A DNA stretch of 64,000 bases from Pseudogemmobacter faecipullorum (lineage in GTDB: Bacteria; Pseudomonadota; Alphaproteobacteria; Rhodobacterales; Rhodobacteraceae). Of the stretch, positions 35,563-43,124 are shown piece after piece. Under the pieces are notes generated by a model. That model worked only from the letters and a program-made list of their open reading frames with translations. It did no database searches and was not told the DNA's origin. The position numbers and the translations under genes are program-made. The DNA is taken from contig NZ_JACDXX010000011.1 in NCBI RefSeq assembly GCF_020539525.1, positions 1 to 64,000 of the forward strand. Direction: 5' to 3'. The first letter of the stretch is position 1. The number at the start of each line of letters is the position of its first letter.

Positions 35563-35891
35563 CCGCCATAGGCCTTCATCTGTCGCGCCAGGCTGTCGGC
35601 AATGCCGGTGCTGCCGCTTTCGGCGATTTCCCCGGCGATAGCCCCGGCCAGGACGCTGCGCCAGATCTCTTCGGCATGACATGCCCCAAAGGTTGCAGGT
35701 CCGGCGGTGCGCAGCATTTCCTCGACCATTGGCGTCAGAAACGCCGCCTCAAATTTTTTCGCCGTAGCGCGCAGAGCGGCATCCGCTGCGCTGCGCTCAG
35801 CTGCAGGTTGTGGCGCAGGTTGTGGCGCGGGCTGCGGTGCCTGGGCCAGGGCGCCGGGCAGGGGAAGGGGAAGGGGAGAGGGCAGCTCCAT
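35559..35891 (-). CDS. flgJ: FlgJ-like rod-binding protein (N-terminal domain only)
   Basis: A 110-residue protein. After a Pro/Gln/Ala-rich leader of about 35 residues comes a rod-binding domain (ALRATAKKFEAAFLTPMVEEMLRTAG, then FGACHAEEIWRSVLAGAIA). This is the domain that caps the growing rod in FlgJ. The muramidase domain of enterobacterial FlgJ is missing, as is usual in alphaproteobacteria, where a separate enzyme does the wall cutting. Between flgI and flgN in one operon. Confidence 0.85.
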   Translation of the reverse strand: MELPSPLPLPLPGALAQAPQPAPQPAPQPAAERSAADAALRATAKKFEAAFLTPMVEEMLRTAGPATFGACHAEEIWRSVLAGAIAGEIAESGSTGIADSLARQMKAYGG

Positions 35892-36997
35892 CAGATGATC
35901 TCCAGATCAGCATGCAATGCCCCGGCCGCTTTCAGCGCCTGAAGAATGGCAATCGTGTCCTGGGTGTTGATGCCAATCGCATTCAGCCCATCGACCAGTT
36001 CCTGCAGCGACACCTGGCCCTCGAGCACCGAAAATCCGCTGTCGCGCGGGCGCAGAGCAATATCGGTGCTCGGCACCACGACCGTTCCGCCAATCGACAG
36101 CGGCATTGGCTGTGACACTTCGGCACTTTCACGCACCATCACCGTCAGCCCGCCCTGGCTGATCGCCACCTCATCAATGCGCACATTCGAGCCCATGACG
36201 ATGGTGCCGGTTTTGGCGTCAATCACCACTTTGGCGCGGCTGTCGGGCAGCAGAGTCAGATTTTCAATCGCCGCCAGCAGCTGCGGAATATCGACCTTGC
36301 CGCGTGCGCTGACCTCAACCGTGCCGGGATCGAGCATCCGGGCCAGGCCGTCACCGGTTTCATTGATCGCATCGGCCATGCGCGAGGCGGTGGTGAAATC
36401 GGGATTGCGCAGGGCAAGGCGGACCGAGCTCATGGCATTGAGCGAGAATTCAATCTCGCGCTCGACAATCGCGCCATTCTCGATCCGGGCCACGGTGGGC
36501 ACGCCCTCGGTGACCGAAGCGGCCTGGCCGCGCACCGAAAAGCCGCTGACCGCAACCGGCCCCTGGGCCACCGCATAGATATTGCCATCGGCGCCGGAAA
36601 GCGGCGTCACCAGCAAAGTGCCGCCCTTCAGCGAGGTGGCATCGCCCAGCGAGGAGACCACAATATCAATGGTCGAACCGCTGCGCGAAAAGCCGGGCAG
36701 ATTGCCGGTAACCATGACGGCGGCGGTATTGCGGGTTTTGATCTGCTCATCGGTCAGATTGCCGACGCCCAGACGCCCCAGCATCCCCTCCATCGATTTG
36801 CGGGTGAAGGGGCTGTTTTTCAGCGTATCGCCGCTGCCGTTCAGGCCCACGACCAGGCCATAGCCGATCAGCTGGTTTTCCCGGATCCCCTCAAAATGCG
36901 CGATATCCTTGATGCGCACCTCGGCCTGAACCGTCCCCAGGGCCAGCATCAGCGCCAGAACAGCAAGCGCCGGACGCAGCAGTACAGACCCTATCAT
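35891..36997 (-). CDS. flgI: Flagellar P-ring protein FlgI
   Basis: Periplasmic P-ring subunit, 368 residues, the family length. The signal peptide (about residues 1-25, ending TVQA) is followed by VRIKDIAHFEGIRENQLIGYGLVVGLNGSGD, the hallmark of FlgI, and by VMVTGNLPGFSRSGSTIDIVVSSLGDA. The C-terminal LQELVDGLNAIGI segment is also conserved. First gene of a minus-strand operon; its promoter region is shared with the divergent FtcR-like regulator gene. Confidence 0.96.
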   Translation of the reverse strand: MIGSVLLRPALAVLALMLALGTVQAEVRIKDIAHFEGIRENQLIGYGLVVGLNGSGDTLKNSPFTRKSMEGMLGRLGVGNLTDEQIKTRNTAAVMVTGNLPGFSRSGSTIDIVVSSLGDATSLKGGTLLVTPLSGADGNIYAVAQGPVAVSGFSVRGQAASVTEGVPTVARIENGAIVEREIEFSLNAMSSVRLALRNPDFTTASRMADAINETGDGLARMLDPGTVEVSARGKVDIPQLLAAIENLTLLPDSRAKVVIDAKTGTIVMGSNVRIDEVAISQGGLTVMVRESAEVSQPMPLSIGGTVVVPSTDIALRPRDSGFSVLEGQVSLQELVDGLNAIGINTQDTIAILQALKAAGALHADLEII

Positions 36998-37042
36998 GGC
37001 AGTCCTTTCACAGGCTTGGCACCCGCCGCCGAACGGCTGGCA

Positions 37043-37077
37043 TGTCTATCAAGTATAAACGAATTAATACATGTATT
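37043..37077. promoter_or_regulatory. Dyad and shared 15-mer between flgI and the FtcR-like gene
   Basis: CAAGTATA-N8-AATACATG (37050-37073) is an 8-8-8 dyad; AATACATGTATT (37066-37077) is itself a perfect 12-bp palindrome. On the flgI strand the element continues as the 15-mer TATACTTGATAGACA (37043-37057), which recurs exactly before fliF at a similar distance from the start (about 46 and 40 bases). TATACT could be a -10 element. Confidence 0.55.
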
Positions 37078-37145
37078 GATTGATGTAAATTCTTGTGTGA
37101 AAGGGGTCTGGCATCTTTCGTCTTCAGAACCATTCGTGAGTAGCC

Positions 37146-37826
37146 ATGCGCGCCCTCCTGTATAATCCCGGACAAGCCGGGCTTTTCTCGGGTCAGCCTC
37201 CTGCGGGTCTGGAGCTGATCCCGGTTGAGCGTGCGGCGCTTGAGGCCAGCGCGACGCGACTGGCGCGGAATGATCAGCTGCCGGTCTTTCTGGCCGGTCC
37301 GGCCGACAGCGCCATGCTGCGGCAGCTGCGCTCGCTCGGCTTTACCGGGCCGGTTCTGGTGCTGATGCCCGGGGTCAGCGCGCTGCAGACCGCCGATCTG
37401 ATCTATGCGGGCGCCGATGATGTGCTGGCCCTGCCGGTGGCGGGCTGCGAGCTGATGGCACGGGTTGCGGCCGTCTCGCGACGTCTGCACGGGGTCAGCG
37501 CCGGGGCGCTGACGGTCGGGGCGCTGGAATTCTATCTCGATGGCCGCCATCCCCGCCTGCATGGCGAAGAGATCCGGCTTTCGGCGCGCGAATACGATAT
37601 CATGCGGCATCTGATGCTGAATGCACAAAGGGTGGTGGCGAAAGAGGCGATCTATGACGCGCTCTATGCGCTTTGCGCTTTGCCGCCCTTTGACAAGATC
37701 ATCGATGTCTATATCTGCCGGCTGCGTGCCAAAATGACCCGGATCCGCCCGGGCTGTGGCGCCTATATCGAGACCGTGCCCGGGCGGGGCTACCGGATGA
37801 CCGTGCCCGCCCTGCAGGCGGCCTGA
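37146..37826 (+). CDS. FtcR-like atypical response regulator (flagellar transcription factor)
   Basis: A 226-residue OmpR/CtrA-type regulator. The C-terminal winged helix (about 120-220) is intact: IRLSAREYDIMRHLMLNAQRVVAKEAIYDAL, then KIIDVYICRLRAKM and YIETVPGRGYRM, very close in pattern to CtrA and FtcR. The N-terminal receiver is degenerate: the acidic pair is replaced (ALLYN), no Asp lies at the phosphorylation site (VFLAGPADS) and the conserved Lys is absent. This matches FtcR/Rem of Rhizobiales, atypical regulators encoded inside flagellar loci that activate flagellar genes. Divergent from flgI across a dyad-bearing gap. Confidence 0.8.
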   Translation: MRALLYNPGQAGLFSGQPPAGLELIPVERAALEASATRLARNDQLPVFLAGPADSAMLRQLRSLGFTGPVLVLMPGVSALQTADLIYAGADDVLALPVAGCELMARVAAVSRRLHGVSAGALTVGALEFYLDGRHPRLHGEEIRLSAREYDIMRHLMLNAQRVVAKEAIYDALYALCALPPFDKIIDVYICRLRAKMTRIRPGCGAYIETVPGRGYRMTVPALQAA

Positions 37827-37854
37827 GCCGCCTGGCGCAGAGAGGGCGGCGTCT

Positions 37855-37908
37855 TTCAGTCCGCCTGCTTCAGTCCGCCTGTTCGGGCCGCCTGTTCGGG
37901 CCGCCTGT
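37855..37908. repeat. 13-bp tandem repeat (four units)
   Basis: Four head-to-tail copies of TTC(AGT or GGG)CCGCCTG, the first with one extra base, fill the gap between the FtcR-like stop and the fliG stop and touch the fliG stop codon. It is a candidate variable-number repeat; no hairpin terminator was seen here. Confidence 0.7.
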
Positions 37909-38928
37909 TCAGGCCTCGGTCAGCAGGTGATCATCCTCGGTCGGCAGCCGGATCAGGCCCTGACGCGCCAGATCATTGGCAATATCAATCAGCTTGTCCT
38001 GGGCCTCCCGCGCATCGCGCGAGCGCACCGGGCCAAGCGCCGCCATTTCCTCAAGCAGCATTTCGCGCGCCCTGGTGGTCAGGGCGTCGATAAAGCGGTC
38101 GCGGATCCCCTTTTTGGCGCCGCGCAGCGCCAGCGGCACCACTGTGCCTTCGGAAGAGCGGATCAGGCGCGACAGGCTGTTCTGATCGAGCCGGGCCAGA
38201 TCGTCGAAGGTGAACATCTTTTGCTTGATCGAGGCGAATTCGGCGGGCTGTTGCTGGGCCAGGGTTTCGGCAATATCCTCAAACACCTGGCTGTCGAGCT
38301 TGTTGAACATATCGGCGATGCGCTGATGCGGATCGGGCCCGGCCCGGCGGGTGGCGGCGCGCAGAAAGTCGCGCTCGAGCGTCTCTTCCAGAATATCCAG
38401 CACATGGCGCGACAGGCCCTTGAGCGCGATCATCCGCGAGACGATGCCGGTCATCCGCTCACGCGGGAACAGCGGCAGCACCCGGGCGGCGATATCGGGT
38501 TTGACCCGGCTCAGCACCGCCGCCACGGCCTGGTCGCTTTCGCCGGCCAGATAGGTATGGATCATCTGCTCATTGAGCGTGGCAAAGGTTTCCCAGACGT
38601 TTCGCCCCGAAACCGGGCCGCGAATATCGGCCATGATCTCTGAGACTTTCTCGCGCGGCAGGAAATTGCCCAGCATCCTTTCGGCAATATCGAACGAGCC
38701 GACCACGCCGCTGGCCCCGGCAACCCCGGCCGAAAACTCGACCATCACCGCCTCCACCACCGAGGCGGGAATGGTGCCCAGCACCGACATGGCCTGGGTG
38801 ATTTTCTGGATCTCGGCCTCATCAAGCTGGCGCATCAGCGCCGAGCCGCGCTCCTCGCCGACGCAGAGAAACAGCACAGCGGCTTTTTCGACGCCGCTCA
38901 GCGCCACATGTTCGGGGACATATTTCAT
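37909..38928 (-). CDS. fliG: Flagellar motor switch protein FliG
   Basis: C-ring component that couples torque from the stator to the rotor. The 339-residue protein has the FliG N-terminal pattern (LSGVEKAAVLFLCVGEERGSALMRQL). The middle domain has FATLNEQMIHTYLAGESDQAVAAVLSRV, and the C-terminal torque helix is conserved (SLSRLIRSSEGTVVPLALRGAKKGIRDRFIDAL). Its charged residues interact with MotA in the family. Last gene of fliF-fliH-fliN-fliP-fliG; 14 bases after fliP. Confidence 0.95.
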   Translation of the reverse strand: MKYVPEHVALSGVEKAAVLFLCVGEERGSALMRQLDEAEIQKITQAMSVLGTIPASVVEAVMVEFSAGVAGASGVVGSFDIAERMLGNFLPREKVSEIMADIRGPVSGRNVWETFATLNEQMIHTYLAGESDQAVAAVLSRVKPDIAARVLPLFPRERMTGIVSRMIALKGLSRHVLDILEETLERDFLRAATRRAGPDPHQRIADMFNKLDSQVFEDIAETLAQQQPAEFASIKQKMFTFDDLARLDQNSLSRLIRSSEGTVVPLALRGAKKGIRDRFIDALTTRAREMLLEEMAALGPVRSRDAREAQDKLIDIANDLARQGLIRLPTEDDHLLTEA

Positions 38929-38942
38929 CAGAACCGGCCCTG

Positions 38943-39785
38943 TTAATAGCCTGAATAGGATTGCATCAGCGAGCCGGCCAGCATGAACCAGCCGTCAATC
39001 AGCACGAAGAAAATGATCTTGAACGGCAAAGCGATCATCACCGGCGGCAGCATCATCATCCCCGCCGCCATCAGCACCGAAGAGACGATCAGATCGATGG
39101 CGATGAAGGGCAGGAAGATCAGAAAGCCGATGGTAAAGGCCCGTTTCAGCTCGGAAATCATGAAGGCCGGGACCAGCACCCCCCAGGGGGTATTCTCATC
39201 GGGCTGCAGCGCTGCGCCGGCCTCTGTGGCCGCTCCCGGTGCCGTGCCCGGTGCCGCCCCGGCAGCGCCGGGCTCCGGGCTTTGCAGACTGCGGCCCGAC
39301 ATCGACAAGAACAGGCCGATATCCTTGTCGCGGGTATTGGCCAGCATGAAGCGGTGGAAGGGGGCGGCGATGCGCGGCAGAGCGATCTCTTCGGTGATTT
39401 CATTGGCGATCAGCGGCTCGAGCCCTTCGGTCCAGGCCTCATCAAACACCGGCTGCATCACAAAAAGCGTCATGAAAAAAGCCAGCGCGGTCAGCACCAT
39501 ATTCGGCGGCGACTGTTGCAGGCCAAGCGCCGAGCGCAGCATTGAGAAGACGATGACGAAGCGGGTGAAAGAGGTCATCACCACCAGCAGCCCCGGCGCC
39601 AGCGACAAAGCGGTCATGATGCCGACCAGCTGCAGGATCCGGCCTGAAAGCGGCCCGCTGTCACCGGCCTCGGCCCCGAGAGCCTCGGCCAGGCCACTGA
39701 CCAGCCCCGACATATCCTGCGCGGCCAGTGGCGTTGCCAGCAGCAGAACGGCGGCGCAGGCGCTGAGGACGGCCCGGCGCATCAC
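38943..39785 (-). CDS. fliP: Flagellar export apparatus protein FliP
   Basis: Core subunit of the flagellar type III export gate, 280 residues. A signal-like N-terminus is followed by the FliP signatures: LSLAPGLLVVMTSFTRFVIVFSMLR, QSPPNMVLTALAFFMTLFVM, and FMISELKRAFTIGFLIFLPFIAIDLIVSSVLM. About residues 165-195 contain an Ala/Pro/Gly-rich stretch (AAGAAPGTAPGAATEAG) not normally seen in this periplasmic loop. Overlaps fliN by four bases. Confidence 0.95.
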   Translation of the reverse strand: MMRRAVLSACAAVLLLATPLAAQDMSGLVSGLAEALGAEAGDSGPLSGRILQLVGIMTALSLAPGLLVVMTSFTRFVIVFSMLRSALGLQQSPPNMVLTALAFFMTLFVMQPVFDEAWTEGLEPLIANEITEEIALPRIAAPFHRFMLANTRDKDIGLFLSMSGRSLQSPEPGAAGAAPGTAPGAATEAGAALQPDENTPWGVLVPAFMISELKRAFTIGFLIFLPFIAIDLIVSSVLMAAGMMMLPPVMIALPFKIIFFVLIDGWFMLAGSLMQSYSGY

Positions 39786-40105
39786 AATGCGGACAGATAG
39801 TCTTTGACGATTTCGGTCAGGGTCACGCCGATGCGGTTCTCACCGACCTTGACCAGATCGCCGCGCGCCACGAGGCGGTCATTGATCATCACATCCACCG
39901 GCTCGCCGATTTTCTTGTCGAGCTCGATCACCGAGCCGCGCGACAAGGCCAGCATCTGGCTGATCGGCATACGGGCCCGGCCCAGAACGATCTGCACATC
40001 AAGGCCGACATTCAGCATCGCCTTGATGCTTTGCCCCTCGGCACTGCTGGCGGGCTGCTGGTCATCCAGGGCCTCGCTCAGAAGATCGGCTTTAAAATCA
40101 GTCAT
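39782..40105 (-). CDS. fliN: Flagellar motor switch protein FliN
   Basis: C-ring subunit of 107 residues. The SpoA (CheC/FliN C-terminal) domain is clear: MLNVGLDVQIVLGRARMPISQML, GSVIELDKKIGEPVDVMIND and VGENRIGVTLTEIV. It forms the base of the C-ring with FliM. Three bases after fliH and four-base overlap with fliP. Confidence 0.94.
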   Translation of the reverse strand: MTDFKADLLSEALDDQQPASSAEGQSIKAMLNVGLDVQIVLGRARMPISQMLALSRGSVIELDKKIGEPVDVMINDRLVARGDLVKVGENRIGVTLTEIVKDYLSAL

Positions 40106-40108
40106 CTG

Positions 40109-40783
40109 TCAGCTCCTGTCAGCAAGATCGGCCATGGGGTTGGAAAAGTCGCTCAGCCCGGCCAGGGTGGCGAGCAGGGCCTGATGCAGCCCGGCCTCGT
40201 CATGCGAGGCCCGGCCCTGGTCCCAGCTGGCCAGCGCCATGCCGGGGGAAAGTCCGGGATCAGCGATCAGCCGCACCGGCGCGCCTTCGGCGGTCAGCGC
40301 GCCCTGCAGCGCGGCTTCAATCTGCGGGCAGAGCGCCTCGGGCAGGCGCAGTTCCAGCCCGCCCGGGCCTTCGGCCATGCGCAGCGCATCACGGCAGAAA
40401 GCGGCAATGCGGGCCGGGGCGAAGGCGGTGAAAATCTCGGGCAGAAGCCGGGCGGCGAGGGCATGGATCAGGCGCAGCAGGTCGCGCTCCAGCCCGGCGT
40501 GATGCGCGGCGCGCGCCTCGCGCAGCGCCGTCAGCCCGGGCAGCAAAGCCGCGAGGGTCTCGCTCATCTGTGCCTCGAACCCGGCGTTAAGCCGGGCTTC
40601 GGCCTCGGCCACACCCTGTTTCAGCCCCTCGGCCTGGCCTTCGGCAAAAGCCGCAGCGCGGATCGCCTCCAGCTCTTCGGGGCTGATCTGCGGCCGGGTT
40701 GCGGCCCGGCGGGCCTGGGCCAGCGAGGCGGTTTCCGCCTCGATCTCGCGGTCGAAATCGCGGGTAAATTCAAAGCTCAGCAT
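40109..40783 (-). CDS. fliH: FliH-like flagellar export ATPase regulator
   Basis: A 224-residue helical protein. Residues 38-70 have the Gly-spaced FliH pattern (AIRAAAFAEGQAEGLKQGVAEAEARL) and the C-terminal half (LLRLIHALAARLLPEIF, then LSPGMALASWDQGRASHD) corresponds to the FliI-binding part. FliH holds the FliI ATPase in check and tethers it to the C-ring. Its position between fliF and fliN supports this; fliI lies 20 kb away in the same cluster. Confidence 0.82.
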   Translation of the reverse strand: MLSFEFTRDFDREIEAETASLAQARRAATRPQISPEELEAIRAAAFAEGQAEGLKQGVAEAEARLNAGFEAQMSETLAALLPGLTALREARAAHHAGLERDLLRLIHALAARLLPEIFTAFAPARIAAFCRDALRMAEGPGGLELRLPEALCPQIEAALQGALTAEGAPVRLIADPGLSPGMALASWDQGRASHDEAGLHQALLATLAGLSDFSNPMADLADRS

Positions 40784-40785
40784 GA

Positions 40786-42429
40786 TCAGCTCTTTTCATG
40801 CAGCCAGACCCGGATCAGGCGCAGAGCCGCGTCATTCTCGCTTTCGACGAGGGCGCCAAGGCTTTCGAGATGTCGCCGGGTGACTGCGCCGCGCACCAGA
40901 GCCAGCGAGACGAATTCTTCCTGATCACTGTCCGTGGCCTCATCGGTCTCGCCAGCGGGGGAGGCAGGGTCGAGCGCTTTTCTGACCGCCTTCTGATCGA
41001 CCGCCTCGGCGGGGCTTTCGCCCGGCAGCTCTTCGGCGGGTTCGGGCGGTTCGGGCGCGCGCGGCGTCAGCCGTGCCAGGGCCGGACGGATGGCGAAGAA
41101 GACGATGATCGCGACAATCGCCAGGGCAATCAGCCAGCGCAGCAGGCCGGGCAGATAGGCCAGCAGATCCTCGGCCAGGGTATTGGCGCGCTCAAACTGC
41201 GGCACGCCGCCATCCTCGATGAACTGCAGGCTGTCGACGGTGACGAAATCGCCCCGCGCCTCCTCAAAGCCCATGGTCGAGCGCACCAGCTGCGACAGCC
41301 GTTCCAGCTCATCGGCGCTGCGGTCCTGATAGCCCTCGGCGCTGGTGGTGCCATTGACCAGCACAGCGACCGAGAGGCGGCGGATCGCACCGGGTTCGAT
41401 CACGGTTTCGGTCCGGGTCGAGCCGATCTCGAACCGGGTCTCATCCTCGGCGCGCTCGCGGTTTTCCGAGCGCGTGCTGCCGTTTTCCCCGAGCCCCAGC
41501 CCGCCAGGCAGATTGTTCATCACATCGACGCTTTCGCCATCGCCCTCCTGGTTGGAGGCGGCTTCCGAGACCGAACGGGTCTGGCGCGCCACCTGGCTTT
41601 CGGGATCGAAACTTTCTTTCAGGATGACCTCGCGCGCGGTGGCCAGCTCGGCCGCCACCCGCACCCGCACATTACCGGCCCCGACCCGGGCGCTGAGCAT
41701 CTGCTCGATATTGCGCGCCAGGCGGTCCTCAATGGCGATGCGCGCCGCATGAATGCTGCCCGAGGCATCGGTGGCCTCGCCCTCGGCGGCCAGCAGGGTT
41801 TCGCCCGAGGCCGAAAGCACGGTGACGCGCCCCGGCGCAAGGCCGGGCAGAGCGGCTGCGACCAGCGAGCGCACCGACATCGCCTGGCGGCGGTCCAGCT
41901 CCATGCCGCGTTTGGTGCGGATGATCACCGCCGCCGAAGGCTCGGGGCGGTCCGAGGCAAAGGCCTCGCGCTCGGGCAGCACCAGATGCACCCGGGCGCT
42001 TTCGACCACATCCAGGGTCTGGACCGAACGTGCCAGCTCGCCCTCCATGGCGCGCAGGCGATTGACCCGCTGCAGGAAGGTGTTCATGCCAAGGCCGCTT
42101 TGCTCATCGAAGAGCTCCCAGCCCGGCAGGCCCTCGGCGGCGACACCGGCTTCGGCCAGGGTCATGCGCGCGCGGGCGAGATCGCCTTCGGGCAGGCTGA
42201 CGAGGCTGCCATCCTCGGAAATGCGGGGCTTATAGCCGGCCTGTTCCAGCGCCCGGACCATGGCTGCGCCCTCAGAGGCGCTGAGATCGCCGGCCACCGG
42301 CCGGTAGACCGGGGCCAGCACGGCCGAGAGGCCGAAGATCAGCACGCTGACAATGGCAAGGCCGGTCAGGCCGAGAATGGTCAGTCGTTTCGGACCCAGG
42401 GCCATGAAATTATCGATGATCTGCTTCAT
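40786..42429 (-). CDS. fliF: Flagellar MS-ring protein FliF
   Basis: Basal-body MS-ring subunit, 547 residues. Two membrane segments (about 16-40 and 430-455) flank the periplasmic ring-building motifs: GWELFDEQSGLGMNTFLQRVNRLRAMEGELARSV and ARVHLVLPEREAFASDRPEPSAAVII. The C-terminal tail (RLIRVWLHEKS) carries the FliG-binding region. First gene of a five-gene operon (fliF-fliH-fliN-fliP-fliG). The divergent fliL operon lies 179 bases away, and the gap holds repeated ATTCTTG-like elements. Confidence 0.96.
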   Translation of the reverse strand: MKQIIDNFMALGPKRLTILGLTGLAIVSVLIFGLSAVLAPVYRPVAGDLSASEGAAMVRALEQAGYKPRISEDGSLVSLPEGDLARARMTLAEAGVAAEGLPGWELFDEQSGLGMNTFLQRVNRLRAMEGELARSVQTLDVVESARVHLVLPEREAFASDRPEPSAAVIIRTKRGMELDRRQAMSVRSLVAAALPGLAPGRVTVLSASGETLLAAEGEATDASGSIHAARIAIEDRLARNIEQMLSARVGAGNVRVRVAAELATAREVILKESFDPESQVARQTRSVSEAASNQEGDGESVDVMNNLPGGLGLGENGSTRSENRERAEDETRFEIGSTRTETVIEPGAIRRLSVAVLVNGTTSAEGYQDRSADELERLSQLVRSTMGFEEARGDFVTVDSLQFIEDGGVPQFERANTLAEDLLAYLPGLLRWLIALAIVAIIVFFAIRPALARLTPRAPEPPEPAEELPGESPAEAVDQKAVRKALDPASPAGETDEATDSDQEEFVSLALVRGAVTRRHLESLGALVESENDAALRLIRVWLHEKS

Positions 42430-42468
42430 CAGCCCTTATTCCTGCCCCATCCCGGCCTGGTTCGGTGT

Positions 42469-42546
42469 TGTCTATCAAGTATAGGTAATCTTGATCTTGC
42501 TATTCTTGTTATTCTTGAAATATGCGGGAGTAAATAGACGGTTAAC
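42469..42546. promoter_or_regulatory. fliF/fliL divergent control region with repeated elements
   Basis: On the fliF strand 42469-42483 reads TATACTTGATAGACA, identical to the element before flgI. Paired with it at 8 bases is TGATCTTG (42492-42499), a weaker partner arm of the CATGTATW-N8-TATACWTG dyad. CTTG-containing direct repeats follow (ATCTTGATCTTG, then ATTCTTG twice in a 9-base register, 42488-42518). Nearer fliL, TAAA-N7-TTAAC (42531-42546) is a degenerate CtrA half-match. Confidence 0.5.
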
Positions 42547-42608
42547 TTTCACTTGCCTGACCTGTGGCCGCTGGCCCCGGGATCGGCCTCTGAGGAAAGG
42601 GCGAAGCG

Positions 42609-43124
42609 ATGGCCGCAGGCCAGACAGCAGAGGCATCAGCAGGTGCCAGAAGCAGAACTGTGACCCGGCGCCGCATCCTGGTGGGCGGCCTGGTTCTGCT
42701 GCTGGCGGGGATTGCCGCCGGCATGGGCCTGTGGCGGATGCAGCAGGACAGCCCCTCCGAGGCGCTGAATCTTGATGTGCGCCGGGCCGAGCAGGGCCAG
42801 GCGCTGCTGCCGCTCGGCCGGATCACCGTCAATGTCGCCGCCTCAGGGGCGCTGAGCGAAAAGCGCAGCCGCTTCCTGGTGATCGAGCCAACGCTGCTCT
42901 ATGTCGCGGCGGAGAACAGCGGCAAGGATAGTACGGATATGGCCAGCCATCTGCCGGCGATCCGCGACAGCTTTATCGAATATCTGTCGCAGCTGCATGA
43001 GAATGATGTCTATGGCAGCGCGGGCCTCGCCGATCTGCGGGCCGAACTGCTGCGCCGCGCCCGGCTGGTCACGGGCTCGGATGCGCCGACCGGCATTCTG
43101 CTTCAGGATTTTGTGCTGCAATGA
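42609..43124 (+). CDS. fliL: Flagellar basal-body-associated protein FliL
   Basis: A 171-residue inner-membrane protein with one N-terminal membrane segment (about 26-45) and a periplasmic stomatin-like domain (LPLGRITVNVAASGALSEKRSRFLVIEPTLLYVA). It ends in the typical GILLQDFVLQ. FliL surrounds the stator and modulates torque. First gene of fliL-fliM-(44103)-motE; overlaps fliM by four bases. Confidence 0.9.
   Translation: MAAGQTAEASAGARSRTVTRRRILVGGLVLLLAGIAAGMGLWRMQQDSPSEALNLDVRRAEQGQALLPLGRITVNVAASGALSEKRSRFLVIEPTLLYVAAENSGKDSTDMASHLPAIRDSFIEYLSQLHENDVYGSAGLADLRAELLRRARLVTGSDAPTGILLQDFVLQ

Noticed and set aside
37105-37130. A sigma-54 promoter before the FtcR-like gene
   Set aside because: The TGGCA at 37111-37115 has no properly spaced TGC element.
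40798-42537. Plus-strand open frame of 579 codons opposite fliF
   Set aside because: Antisense shadow of fliF with low-complexity composition and no motif.
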